From assembly GCA_000145985.1 (NCBI GenBank), contig CP002098.1, positions 1,530,501 to 1,594,500 of the forward strand: 64,000 nt of DNA, written 5' to 3'. Position 1 is the stretch's first letter. Every line of letters begins with the position of its first letter. This DNA is from Ignisphaera aggregans DSM 17230. GTDB taxonomy: Archaea > Thermoproteota > Thermoprotei_A > Sulfolobales > Ignisphaeraceae. The position numbers and the translations under genes are program-made. Below are positions 25,289 through 34,999 of the stretch, one piece after another. The notes under the pieces were generated by a model, which saw only the letters and a list, made by a program, of their open reading frames with translations, was not told the DNA's origin and made no database searches.

Positions 25289-25699
25289 ATGAGTATTGTA
25301 AGAGAATTCAATAGTGTAGCAGAGCTTATGAAGTATCTAGACGATGAAATTGCAGAGCATAGGAGAAGACTTGGAGAAATGCTAAAGAAGCTAGAGGAGC
25401 TAAGGGTAAAAGCAGAACAGGAGAAAAAACTAAAATCTCTTCTATCTAAACTTGGTCTACCAGAAAGCTCTACACAAAATGAGATTGTGTTGAGGAGTTC
25501 AAGAATAGTTGTAAATCCAACACCTGCACAAGAGCTATCAGCTCTTGAAGCATCTATAGAGTCTCTAAATAATAGAATAACACAGCTTATGGCAATTAGA
25601 AAAGAGCTTGAGATTCTTGGTAATGTAGATGTTGAGGCAAGGGTAGTTGTTGTCTATGTAGATGGTCTTCCAAGGATAGTACTGTTAAAGTTTAGCTAA
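25289..25699 (+). CDS. Coiled-coil protein, unknown
   Basis: 136 residues. Two helical hairpin segments (about 10-50 and 80-110) with heptad pattern and a C-terminal beta strand pair (ARVVVVYVDGLPRIVLLKFS). GGAG sits 7 bases before the ATG. The shape recalls prefoldin-like proteins but no diagnostic residues are seen. Divergent from the gene at 24307. Confidence 0.7.
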   Translation: MSIVREFNSVAELMKYLDDEIAEHRRRLGEMLKKLEELRVKAEQEKKLKSLLSKLGLPESSTQNEIVLRSSRIVVNPTPAQELSALEASIESLNNRITQLMAIRKELEILGNVDVEARVVVVYVDGLPRIVLLKFS

Positions 25700-25735
25700 A
25701 AATTTTTTATTTTTCATCTAATCTATAGTATAGCT

Positions 25736-28700
25736 CTAGAACACCTCTTCCTCAATAGCAATTCTCTTTGTAATCATAGCTCTTATCCTCAGTCCAATGT
25801 ATATAGCTACACCTATACCAATCAATATACCTATTATTGGTAGAAATCTCTGTATATATGTAAGTATCGTTGGTCTTAGATATACTATCTCCTGTCTATC
25901 GCTATCTATATCTAACATAACATATCTAGTCTCATAATTTGGATGAGATATTTCAATTCTATAGCTACCAAATGGTATCTTTGTCGATATAGTGCCATAT
26001 TCATCTGTAACAAGCTTTGTAAATATATTCCCAGTTTCCTCACTTATTATAGTAATCTCAGCATTTCTAATAGGTGTCTCCCCCTCTAAGACAACAAATT
26101 TAAGTGTATACATATTCCTTGGAACTGGTATCTCTATAGATGTAGAGTTGAATAGATTTATAGTTATGGGCTTAGAGACACTATAAATCTTCGAGAATGC
26201 TGGCATTGGCGATACATAGACTGTATAGATACCACATGGAAGAGTTATATTTGTAGGGCCACCGATATTATCTATAATCTTTGTCCCATTTACATATACC
26301 TCGAATCTCCCTCTTAAAATACCTATTATAGTATCTTTTAACGATATACTAAGAATATATCTAACTCTATCTACCGTTATAGCAATAGCCTTAGGCCTAT
26401 CTACAGATAGTGATGCTCTAGACTCTGTATATATATATTCATATCCTTTTGCAGGTCTTACAACACATGTATAGTTTCCATATGGTAGTGAAAGTATTGC
26501 TCTGGGGTTAGAAGGATCTATAAGTATAGAGGGGCTAACTACACCATATATAGAGAGCTCTAGAGGTGCTATAACTCTTCCAACAACATCTCTAATATCT
26601 ATAATAACATCATATATTCTTCTATTTGGCGAATACTGTTTTACAGTATTTCCTACAATATTGATGGTATCCTCTATAACGTCATAGGCATTTTCATATC
26701 CTGATACAGGAGCTATTCTCAAAGTCCATACACCATATGGAACTATAATCGTTGTATCATTCCATACATCTGAGCTTACCAGAGTTCCATTAAGATATAT
26801 ATCCATTGGTGCAACAAGGTTCTTTGTATAGGTATCTGTAAGCGATATAGATAATGTATACCTCTTTCTATCAATCAGCATAGTTATACTAGTATCTCTA
26901 GCTATAGACAACGTATATTCTTTTGATGTATAGGCATTTTCATAGCCCTTAGCAGGTGCTACTAAAACACTATAGTTTCCATACGGAAGATCTACAATCA
27001 TACTTGCATTAGAGAAAACAATAGATGGTAGATTGGTGCCAAGAGATATATTTATAGGTACTATAGGCGGGGTATTTGTTAATGAATCAAGCAGTGTTAT
27101 AGCGACTCTATAGGTCTTTCTAATAAGTTTTATATCTAGCTCCATATCCCTATCTATGAATAGTTTTGTTGTATTACCCTGATATACAGCCTCATGCCCT
27201 GGTGCAGGAATAATCTCTATGTTGTGAGAACCATAGATTAGTTTCAATACTATTTTCTGAGCTGTAGAACTCTCAACAACTGTTTTTCCATCAATAACAG
27301 CTCTATAGGGAGCTATAGGACTTCCATCAAATTGATCCTTTATATAGAGGGTTAGATTATATTCCTTGTATCTCATAGTAACTGGAATCTCTATGTCTCT
27401 ACCAAGTCTATCCGTGGATAATGTTTTTGTTTCTGGCTGTATATATGGCTCATCATACCATATATCTATGCTATAGCTTACACCGGGTATAATATTGGGT
27501 ATTTCGATAGTTCCATTTTTAGAAGGTTTGAGGAGTAGATAGCCCTGTGAATATCTATAGCTAGATATGTATCCAGCTGGATAACTAAACTTTACATTAA
27601 CCTTATCATATGTTTCATTACCGGGTAGATATATTTTTAGTCTAAGGGTTGGAGCCATAATATCGTCTAGAGTTACAGGCTTCGATGAGAGTAACGCATA
27701 GAGATTAACAATAACAACAGCTTTTGTCTGACTAACCATTATACCCATAGAGAAATCTGATAGGATATCTGCATCTATATATCCATCAATAGTTGCAACT
27801 ATAGAGAGATTATTTCTTAGGAATGGCACTAGATATGGATCTATAGAGACTATCTGAATCCCATTAGATGTTATAGCTGCATATGCATATCCCTTAGCCT
27901 CTATATATGCAGAAAGCCTTTTCACAGATTCACCTACGTTGTATATATGTATAAGTGTATATCTATCTCCAACTAGTTGATAGGTCCTTATTCTTCCATC
28001 AGATAGAGCTATATGTAGAAACTGATTGCCTTTGTATACTATAGCATCTACACTCTCAACTTCTCTACCTATATGGTCTCTATCTATATAGTCATATTGA
28101 CTAACTACTGTTCTGAGTTCTCTACCAACAACAGTTATTTGATCTATATAGAGATAGCCATTTTGTGGACATGTATATATGAGTATATATCTATTTGCAC
28201 CTTCACTAGTAATGAAATGCAGACCCCTTATATTTACATCTAAACCTCTTGGTGAAAGAGCTACAGAGGTATAGCTATATGGAGCCGTAGAAACATCTAG
28301 GAGTTCTAGTGAGAGTTTAAGGAATTGTGGTACTCCATATATATCTATAGCATTATTTGTATTGGGTTCTCCAAAAAGCTTTACACTATACACAAATACA
28401 TTCTTCTTTGGCATTATCAACTGTGTTGGTGTCACAGTATAGAAGAATAGTGTGTTTCCAAGAATATCTCTAATAGTTATATTTGCATATGTTCTATCGC
28501 CATATAGTAGTGGTATAGGTATTCTTGCTACACCATTAGAATCAGCATTTACGCCATATACAGTACGCTGTTCTCTAGGTGCTGATTTGTCATAAACCAC
28601 AACCTCTACCAATGTATTTGGTGCAGGGACATAGGTGTTATTTACATGCATAGAGATGTTTAGTACTACAGTTTTTGTTGCAAGGGTATATGCTATTAGA

Positions 28701-29371
28701 AGTCTTGAAGCATTATAGTATATCTCAGAAGAGGTGATAACCTTTAGAGGAGCCATATCATATACATCAATACCTGAATAGGTGATTGTGACATCGCCTG
28801 GATCAGAACCTATTCTTATCATTCCTTTTCCATCCTCATTAAATATATAGATGAAGCGTATTTGCTGAGAATCATGGACAAGTGCTGCTACTACGAAGCT
28901 CCCTGTAGCTGTTTTCATAATAGCTAGTTTATCTACATAGAAATCTGCTCCAAGTATTGTATATAGATATCCTACTATTCTACCGCCATCGACATTGAAT
29001 AGAAGTATCTCTCCCTTTGAGGTACCTATAGCTATCCTCTTAACAGGAAAGCCATTTGTTGCTGCAACTGTTGGCTCTCCTACCAATGGATATATCTGTC
29101 TCTCTGTAAGTCCTTTGTATGGATCTATAATCCTCATTATCACAATAGCATCTGTGCCATTCACTTTTCCAGCAAGTATAAAGCTACTGCTATTAATCAT
29201 ATATACATATTTTGGTGCTATGTCAAATCCGGCTATATCAAATGTTATTGCATATGGTGTCTCTATATCTATAGCTCTACTGCTGGGTATGAGAGACATT
29301 GTTATTGTTATCAATATAGCTAGTGTTAGTGGAGTGACAAATAGTTTGTATATAGATCTCTTGAGCTCCAT
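25736..29371 (-). CDS. Giant cell-surface stalk protein with beta-propeller-like head and six PEGA-like repeats
   Basis: 1211 residues from the ATG at 29371 (AGGAG about 10 bases upstream; the TTG at 29380 is less likely). A signal peptide (LFVTPLTLAILITITMSLIP) opens the chain. Residues about 40-640 are beta-rich and propeller-like with an inserted Ig-like segment. From about 670 to 1175 come six tandem repeats of about 83 residues, each with an x-R-x-Y-x-L start and a central PYGxYxxxVxPxxGYExxY block (PEGA-like). A single membrane helix (FLPIIGILIGIGVAIYIGLR) and short basic tail end it. It is therefore a C-anchored extracellular stalk. It is divergent from T4P machine 3 (29464), suggesting an adhesin or secretion link. 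Confidence 0.8.
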   Translation of the reverse strand: MELKRSIYKLFVTPLTLAILITITMSLIPSSRAIDIETPYAITFDIAGFDIAPKYVYMINSSSFILAGKVNGTDAIVIMRIIDPYKGLTERQIYPLVGEPTVAATNGFPVKRIAIGTSKGEILLFNVDGGRIVGYLYTILGADFYVDKLAIMKTATGSFVVAALVHDSQQIRFIYIFNEDGKGMIRIGSDPGDVTITYSGIDVYDMAPLKVITSSEIYYNASRLLIAYTLATKTVVLNISMHVNNTYVPAPNTLVEVVVYDKSAPREQRTVYGVNADSNGVARIPIPLLYGDRTYANITIRDILGNTLFFYTVTPTQLIMPKKNVFVYSVKLFGEPNTNNAIDIYGVPQFLKLSLELLDVSTAPYSYTSVALSPRGLDVNIRGLHFITSEGANRYILIYTCPQNGYLYIDQITVVGRELRTVVSQYDYIDRDHIGREVESVDAIVYKGNQFLHIALSDGRIRTYQLVGDRYTLIHIYNVGESVKRLSAYIEAKGYAYAAITSNGIQIVSIDPYLVPFLRNNLSIVATIDGYIDADILSDFSMGIMVSQTKAVVIVNLYALLSSKPVTLDDIMAPTLRLKIYLPGNETYDKVNVKFSYPAGYISSYRYSQGYLLLKPSKNGTIEIPNIIPGVSYSIDIWYDEPYIQPETKTLSTDRLGRDIEIPVTMRYKEYNLTLYIKDQFDGSPIAPYRAVIDGKTVVESSTAQKIVLKLIYGSHNIEIIPAPGHEAVYQGNTTKLFIDRDMELDIKLIRKTYRVAITLLDSLTNTPPIVPINISLGTNLPSIVFSNASMIVDLPYGNYSVLVAPAKGYENAYTSKEYTLSIARDTSITMLIDRKRYTLSISLTDTYTKNLVAPMDIYLNGTLVSSDVWNDTTIIVPYGVWTLRIAPVSGYENAYDVIEDTINIVGNTVKQYSPNRRIYDVIIDIRDVVGRVIAPLELSIYGVVSPSILIDPSNPRAILSLPYGNYTCVVRPAKGYEYIYTESRASLSVDRPKAIAITVDRVRYILSISLKDTIIGILRGRFEVYVNGTKIIDNIGGPTNITLPCGIYTVYVSPMPAFSKIYSVSKPITINLFNSTSIEIPVPRNMYTLKFVVLEGETPIRNAEITIISEETGNIFTKLVTDEYGTISTKIPFGSYRIEISHPNYETRYVMLDIDSDRQEIVYLRPTILTYIQRFLPIIGILIGIGVAIYIGLRIRAMITKRIAIEEEVF

Positions 29372-29416
29372 GAACAACACGCTCCTAACTAATAGTAGTA
29401 GGCTACCGGAAGAGTA

Positions 29417-29424
29417 TTTATATA
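29417..29424 (+). promoter_or_regulatory. TATA box of T4P operon 3
   Basis: TTTATATA lies 40 bases before GGTG (29451-29454) and the TTG start at 29464. It supports the TTG as the true start because transcription would begin just before the ribosome site. Confidence 0.55.
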
Positions 29425-29463
29425 CTGCTGAGGCTCTGGTATATAGTTTAGGTGTAGAGATGC

Positions 29464-31092
29464 TTGTCTCTATCAGCCCTTGAAAAGATTTTCAGTAGAT
29501 TTAGGAAGAAGTCTAGTGAATCTGCTAAGCCTCAGGAAACTGTTCAGGAGTCTATTTTAGAGGATATGGAGTCTATAGCTAAGACTGAGCGTGTTACCCA
29601 TAAGCTCTACAGTATTCAGAGGGGCTATAGAGTTATAGAGTCTTACCCTGTTGCAGAGCCCTTTGCACATATAAATATCGTTGAGGAGGAGTCCACGGGC
29701 AGACTTTTTTATGAGGTTTACGAGATTTCTCTAAGTGATGAGGAGAAGAAGATATATGATGAGATTAGAGACCATATCATATGGGAGATAAAACCTGTTG
29801 CCTCTCTAGATGTAGATGTTGCTAGAGAGATTATGAAGACTGCTAGAAGAGTTATGAGGGAGTTCCAGATAAGATTTACAAAAACCCCTGGCTTGTCTTG
29901 GAGTAAGATTGGTTATTATATTGAGAGAGATTTGATTGGTTTTGGTGTTCTAGAGCCTATCTTCAGGGATAGACATATAGAGGATATATCTTGTAACGGC
30001 CCTGGAAAACCTGTCTATGTATGGCATAGAAAGTATGAGTATCTACCTACAAATATTGTCTTCGTTAGTTCTGAGGAGCTTGATGAATACATCCTTAAGT
30101 TAGCTCACATGGCTGGGAAACACATATCTGTTGCATACCCAATTCTAGACGCAATTCTCCCAGGTGGCCATAGACTTGCTGCAACATTTAGGAAAGAGGT
30201 TTCTACAGCTGGCTCTACATTTACTATAAGAAAGTTTAGTGAGTCCCCTATAACTATAGCTGATATGATAAACTATGGAACAATATCTTCGAGGATAGCT
30301 GCATATTTCTGGCTTGCAATGGAGTATAAAATGACTACTCTTATCCTTGGTGTAACAGGTGCTGGAAAAACATCTACCTTGAATGCTCTAGCAACACTAC
30401 TCAAACCGACATACAAGATTGTGACTATTGAGGATACACCAGAGCTTAGGATACCGAGTGAGAACTGGGTACAGCTTGTATCTAGACCTTCATATGTTGG
30501 TAGTGGTGTTGGAGAGATATCGCTATTCCAGCTGGTGAAGCTCTCACTTAGATATAGGCCAGATGTGATTATTGTTGGAGAGGTCCGTGGTGAGGAGGCA
30601 TATGTTTTGTTCCAAGCTATAGCAACAGGACACTCAGGTATGACAACGCTACATGCAGAGAGTATTGATGCAGCTGTAAAGAGACTTACTTCACCTCCTA
30701 TGAATATCCCGTCTTCCTATATACCCCTTGTAAATATTTCCATGGTTATAAAGAGGGTTCAGATAAGAGATGAGAGAGGTAGGGTTAGGCCTGGTAGGAG
30801 GATCACGAATATATGGGAGGTTAGAGACTATGAAGACTATATAGAGATTGCTAAGTGGAATCCTGTTGAGGATAGATTTGAAATAGATTTGTCTAAGAGC
30901 ATCGTCTTGCAGAGGATATCAGAGCTAACAGGTATGCCTATGGACAGCCTTCTAGAGGAGATAGAGACAAGGGAGAAGGTGTTGCTATGGCTGGTAAAAA
31001 CAGGTAGGACAGACTATAGAGGTGTTGCAAATACTGTGTATAGATACTATATAAATAGACAGGGGCTCTTAAAAGAGATTGGGCTGAGGTAG
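29464..31092 (+). CDS. Type IV pilus assembly ATPase (T4P machine 3)
   Basis: 542 residues. A polar N-terminal extension (about 1-60) leads to the secretion ATPase core: IEDISCNGPG block, Walker A GVTGAGKTS near residues 299-307, Walker B VIIVGEVRG near 367-375, and TGHSGMTTLHAES. The TTG start follows GGTG by 9 bases. It belongs to an operon with the platform protein and two pilins (31098-33828). Its sequence differs clearly from FlaI (129) and the ATPase at 11773, so it is a third separate filament motor. Confidence 0.92.
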   Translation: MSLSALEKIFSRFRKKSSESAKPQETVQESILEDMESIAKTERVTHKLYSIQRGYRVIESYPVAEPFAHINIVEEESTGRLFYEVYEISLSDEEKKIYDEIRDHIIWEIKPVASLDVDVAREIMKTARRVMREFQIRFTKTPGLSWSKIGYYIERDLIGFGVLEPIFRDRHIEDISCNGPGKPVYVWHRKYEYLPTNIVFVSSEELDEYILKLAHMAGKHISVAYPILDAILPGGHRLAATFRKEVSTAGSTFTIRKFSESPITIADMINYGTISSRIAAYFWLAMEYKMTTLILGVTGAGKTSTLNALATLLKPTYKIVTIEDTPELRIPSENWVQLVSRPSYVGSGVGEISLFQLVKLSLRYRPDVIIVGEVRGEEAYVLFQAIATGHSGMTTLHAESIDAAVKRLTSPPMNIPSSYIPLVNISMVIKRVQIRDERGRVRPGRRITNIWEVRDYEDYIEIAKWNPVEDRFEIDLSKSIVLQRISELTGMPMDSLLEEIETREKVLLWLVKTGRTDYRGVANTVYRYYINRQGLLKEIGLR

Positions 31093-31097
31093 TAGCT

Positions 31098-32888
31098 ATG
31101 TCTCAGGAGAGGATTAGGAGAGTAGGTAGAAGGGTGAGGCCCCCGACTGTTGGAGAGATATTTACAGCTCTATCACTAACACTCTTCGAGAGATGGGGTA
31201 GATCTCTTGCGAAGAGCTTTGAGTTTGAGAAACTTTTTGAGAGAGCTGGTCTCAATGTACATCCAGTTAAATATGCCTCTGAAACAATAGCTCTAACCAT
31301 TTTCTCAGCTATTTTCTCCATCGTCGGTTTTGTCCTTGTCTTTCTCTTTATACCTCTAAACATTATCCAGCTTATCCTGGGTCTTATGATAGCTGTTATA
31401 ATCCCCATAATGGTTTTTGTCTATAGACTTACAAAGCCATATATAATGATATCAAATAGAAAGAATAGTGTTGAGAGTGAGCTTCCTTTCTTCATGGCAT
31501 ATGTATCTACTATGGCTAGAGGTGGCTATAGCCTTGAGAAGCTTATTGAGAGAGTTTCACAGCTAAAGATTTTCAGCGGTATTAGGCTTGAGGCACAGAG
31601 GATTGTTACACATATGAAGATGTTTGGAGAAGACCCTATAACAGCTCTGGACAGAGTTGCTATGAATCATCCGAGTACAAGATTTAGAGATGTTATGCTT
31701 GGATATACAACTACCCTTAGATCTGGAGGAGATGTTGTTCACTATCTAGAGACAAGGACTAGAGAGGTTTTTGAGTCTAGAATGAATGAGATTAGAGCTC
31801 TCTTTGGGAGACTTGCATCATATCTAGAGGTATACACGGTCTTCGGAGTTATTATGGCTATAGCTGTCTTTATATTCTTTGCCGTCTCTGGAGCACTAAC
31901 AGCAGCACAAGCAGCTAGAATGTCTCCAGAGGGTCTAGAGAGTATACCTATAGATATCACTATGCCAGCTCTATTCAACTTCCTAGTCCTTCCAATGATG
32001 GGTCTAGCAATACTCTTAGTAACCCATATGACACAGCCAAAAACACCCGTAAGATTTGCAAAGCCGTATACAACTCTAGTCACATATCTCCCCGTGTCTA
32101 TAGCTGTATCCATATTGATACTTATTCTTGCTGGAGGCATAGATATATTTATGGGTAGACTTGGTCTGAAACAGGTAGAGGCAGCACTGCTCGCCTTCCT
32201 AGGAGGTATTCTAACAATATCTATACCTACATGGATAGCATATAGAAAGGAGGTAAAGGGTCACAAAGGTCTTGTAAAATCAACAGCAGATTTCCTAAGG
32301 GATCTAAGCGAGATTAGGAAGACTGGTCTAAGTCCAGAGAAATGCATTATACTTCTATCAGCCAGGAACTATAAAAATCTCACACCAGTTGTATCAAGAG
32401 CAGGTGCAGCACTATCCATAGGTCTATCTCTTGAGGAGGCTCTTAGAAAAGCTTTGAGGGGTGTGAAGGAGTGGTTCACAATAGCATCATTCAGATTTCT
32501 AACAGATTCTATCCTTGTTGGTGGAGGCTCTCCAGAGGTTATAGACACACTAGCAAGATTTACAGAGACTCTTAGTGAGCTTGAGGAGGAGACTAGGAGG
32601 AGGATGAGGTCACAGGTATTCCTACCATACTTTGGATCAGCAATGCTATCGTCTATGCCTATAATAATTCTATACATGCTTCTATCCATAGCAAACATAA
32701 AGCTTACAGCAGTTGCACCACTAATACTAATACTATCCCTCGGTGCAGCAATAAACTCATTCCTAATGGGTATAATAGCTGGAAAGGTAAGTGAATCAAC
32801 AGTTGCAGCAGGATTCAAACATGCGACAATACTAACAACAGTATCAACCATGATATCCATTGCAACAATAATGGTGCTAACAAGATGA
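31098..32888 (+). CDS. T4P platform protein, fused double T2SF (TadC/FlaJ-like)
   Basis: 596 residues with two T2SF units, each a cytosolic helical domain between membrane helices. The first is about 130-230 (FFMAYVSTMARGGYSLEKLI) and the second about 390-500 (FLRDLSEIRKTGLSPEKCII, LVGGGSPEVIDTLARFTETL). It is the normal archaeal full-length form, in contrast to the split pair at 13277/14191. GAGGT precedes the ATG, which lies 5 bases after the ATPase stop. It anchors the ATPase and inserts pilins into the filament. Confidence 0.92.
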   Translation: MSQERIRRVGRRVRPPTVGEIFTALSLTLFERWGRSLAKSFEFEKLFERAGLNVHPVKYASETIALTIFSAIFSIVGFVLVFLFIPLNIIQLILGLMIAVIIPIMVFVYRLTKPYIMISNRKNSVESELPFFMAYVSTMARGGYSLEKLIERVSQLKIFSGIRLEAQRIVTHMKMFGEDPITALDRVAMNHPSTRFRDVMLGYTTTLRSGGDVVHYLETRTREVFESRMNEIRALFGRLASYLEVYTVFGVIMAIAVFIFFAVSGALTAAQAARMSPEGLESIPIDITMPALFNFLVLPMMGLAILLVTHMTQPKTPVRFAKPYTTLVTYLPVSIAVSILILILAGGIDIFMGRLGLKQVEAALLAFLGGILTISIPTWIAYRKEVKGHKGLVKSTADFLRDLSEIRKTGLSPEKCIILLSARNYKNLTPVVSRAGAALSIGLSLEEALRKALRGVKEWFTIASFRFLTDSILVGGGSPEVIDTLARFTETLSELEEETRRRMRSQVFLPYFGSAMLSSMPIIILYMLLSIANIKLTAVAPLILILSLGAAINSFLMGIIAGKVSESTVAAGFKHATILTTVSTMISIATIMVLTR

Positions 32889-33277
32889 GGGGAATAAGCA
32901 AATTCCTAGTACTCATAATGCTTATAGGCATAACAATTGTTATAGCTGTTGCTGCAATAGCTCTCATACAATCATATATACAGAGCCTTTGGAAACCAGA
33001 GATGCTTAGAATAATAGAGGCAAGAATTATATATAGAGATAATAGCTACTATCTATACCTATATATGGCAAACGATGGAGATGTAAGGGCAGAGATATAC
33101 AAGATAGAGATATACCAGATGGAGACAAGAGATGTCAACATAGCTATAGATCCCCACAAAGAAGCCTCAGCAACAATACCACTAGAAAAAGAATATACCC
33201 TTGGAACAACATATAGAGCAAGACTATATCTAAAAACAGGAACAATATACTTCAAAGACATAACAATAACATCATAA
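32885..33277 (+). CDS. Pilin-like protein of T4P operon 3
   Basis: 130 residues with an N-terminal helix (FLVLIMLIGITIVIAVAAIALI) after MRGISK and a beta-sandwich outer domain (YYLYLYMANDGDVRAEIYKI). This is a typical minor pilin. Its ATG overlaps the platform gene stop by 4 bases (ATGA), showing tight coupling. No Cys. Confidence 0.75.
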   Translation: MRGISKFLVLIMLIGITIVIAVAAIALIQSYIQSLWKPEMLRIIEARIIYRDNSYYLYLYMANDGDVRAEIYKIEIYQMETRDVNIAIDPHKEASATIPLEKEYTLGTTYRARLYLKTGTIYFKDITITS

Positions 33278-33351
33278 AGACGCCCACCAGAAGCCCACAA
33301 CCACAAAACTTTTATTCTCCACACAAATGAGTAATCTAGGGGTAGATACAT

Positions 33352-33828
33352 ATGAAGCTCTCAAGAGGTATAGAACCAATAATAGCAACAATAATAATAG
33401 TAGCAGTAACACTAGTAATAGCAATAGCAGTAATAGGATGGATAATGGGCTGGTGGGGAGCACTAACAGGAGGACAAGAAATGCTTCAGGTATTTGCTGA
33501 TAGCCGCCTACGTATTACATCACCAGATGGAAACCAGGCTGAGGCAGAGATTCATGTTGCTAACAAAGGTGGAGCAACAGCAACGATATATAAGGTAGAG
33601 ATCGCTGGAACAGACTGTAAGGCTGAGACTGGTGATTTTGATACTAAAGATCTCTCAAAAGATACTGCTGGTAATATAGTTGTTCCTCCAGGCAAAGACG
33701 GAACATTTACAGCATCAATTACCTGTAGTTCAAGTAGTCTTACTCCTGGAGCTACATACAATGTAAAGATATATACAAAAGGCGGGAGCACTCTATCCAT
33801 AAATCTTGTTGCAGAACAAGCACCATAA
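33352..33828 (+). CDS. Type IV pilin, probable major subunit of T4P machine 3
   Basis: 158 residues. MKLSRG precedes IEPIIATIIIVAVTLVIAIA, a canonical archaeal class III signal and pilin helix. The outer domain has one Cys pair (TDCKAE, SITCSSSS) and ends in LVAEQAP. The stop codon is followed in the same frame by 18 more low-complexity codons (see 33829-33885), so the ancestral protein was probably longer. It closes operon 3. Confidence 0.88.
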   Translation: MKLSRGIEPIIATIIIVAVTLVIAIAVIGWIMGWWGALTGGQEMLQVFADSRLRITSPDGNQAEAEIHVANKGGATATIYKVEIAGTDCKAETGDFDTKDLSKDTAGNIVVPPGKDGTFTASITCSSSSLTPGATYNVKIYTKGGSTLSINLVAEQAP

Positions 33829-33885
33829 CCAACAGGAGGATCATCATCACAGCAGCAACAACAACCATCATCAGGAGGAGGATAA
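33829..33885 (+). other. In-frame coding-like tail after the pilin stop codon
   Basis: Directly after the TAA at 33826-33828 the same frame reads PTGGSSSQQQQQPSSGGG and ends in double TAA. The Ser/Gln/Gly-rich tail looks like a genuine flexible pilin C-terminus. It suggests a recent nonsense change or some readthrough. Confidence 0.6.
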
Positions 33886-33946
33886 TAATCAACATCAAAA
33901 TAGCTTTAAGTACAAGAAAATATTTTTAATCCAATTATTTTTATCT

Positions 33947-34084
33947 CTATAGATGCTCCATATACTCTAACAGATTCTTTCTATATATGTGGTCTAGGGA
34001 TTCTAGCCCTTGTATCTCTCTAATCCCTTCTATATGAGTTATGGTTTTGCTAAACCCATCCTGTTTTCTTATTGAATTAATATA
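33947..34084 (-). pseudogene. Gene remnant, unknown family
   Basis: A 40-plus-codon stretch ending in TAG (33947-33949) reads like coding sequence (KTITHIEGIREIQGLESLDH and RKNLLEYMEHL), with no start and stops just upstream. It lies in a 1-kb region without intact genes. It may be the tail of a decayed gene related to the larger remnant next to it. Confidence 0.4.
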
Positions 34085-34184
34085 GTCTATTCATATGCTA
34101 TACACTGATTATCAAGGTGTTATAGACTCATCATTTACCCTTTCACACGGTGTTTTCCTTTGTGAATGGATAGACTGTGAGAAT

Positions 34185-34924
34185 TCAATATAGCTTTAGA
34201 ACTATTCTCCTCCTATCATCATCCCTACTCCCTGTAGCTCTAGCCTTAGAACCTGTATCTACAGCTCCAATCTCTTTCCCAGGCTTTGGAGAACCTATTA
34301 GAGATTCTGCAAATTCTATATAATCATTAACATCATATTCTCTTAACCCAGCAATATCCTTCTGTCCTAGTGGTTAGGAGAGCATCTCTTTAGATGGGCT
34401 AGCTACTCTACATAGAGATATCTATTCTTCCAATATACCCTTTTAGATAGTGTTTGTCCTACACTAGTCCTTCTAAGAATTGATGAGCCACCATCTCTTT
34501 CATTTAATCACTCTCAATAAGTGTAAATTTGTACTCAGGGAATATAGAGCTATAACCACTGCAGGTATTAAAAGTAATAGGATTAGAAGTGTCTATCCGC
34601 TTAAACACCTACACACCTTCTTTATAAATCTCCTAGGGTCCCAGGTATTGCAATCTTATAACCTGTAGCATGAATAGTTCTTCCCACATAGCAAAACTGC
34701 TCTATAGACAGGAAACAGCTATATTTTCTAGAGTTACTTCCTGCTAGACCCTTATGCTATATACTGTTCAGAGAATCCTTTGGAGCTACACCCTCTATAT
34801 ACTTGATGCCACAAGATATATAGATATCCTCATCTCGATAACCCCAACCAGTTTTTGTATACATAAAAGCTATGTATATAGCTATTGATATCGCTATAAC
34901 TATCAACATGTATCTGTATCTCAT
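34185..34924 (-). pseudogene. Decayed gene for a membrane-anchored secreted protein
   Basis: Reading on the minus strand, ATG at 34922-34924 opens MRYRYMLIVIAISIAIYIAF, a signal anchor, then polar sequence up to a stop at 34757 (55 residues). Coding-like segments continue in other frames: SRKYSCFLSIEQFCYVGRTI, then GGSSILRRTSVGQTLSK, and finally KDIAGLREYDVNDYIEFAES down to a TGA at 34185-34187. Several frameshifts and stops separate them. The original was probably a pilin-like or secreted protein of about 230 residues. It lies between two surface-structure loci, so it was likely part of them. Confidence 0.6.
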
Positions 34925-34955
34925 CTAGATCCCAATCCCTATATGCTTGGAAAAA

Positions 34956-34964
34956 TTTATATAA
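34956..34964 (+). promoter_or_regulatory. TATA box of the beta-propeller gene
   Basis: TTTATATAA followed 20 bases later by TTAGGTG (34985-34991) and ATG at 35000. It decides the start: an in-frame ATG at 34943 lies upstream of the promoter and cannot be used from it. Confidence 0.65.
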
Positions 34965-34999
34965 GGCTATATAGAATGTTTTTCTTAGGTGTGCTTAAT

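Noticed and set aside
34361-34410. Possible tRNA-like stretch (TCCTAGTGGTTAGGAGAGCATC)
   Set aside because: It resembles a D-arm, but no T-arm GGTTC-A-A-T-C consensus, acceptor stem or CCA-proximal pairing follows, and the minus strand reads as part of a decayed coding sequence.
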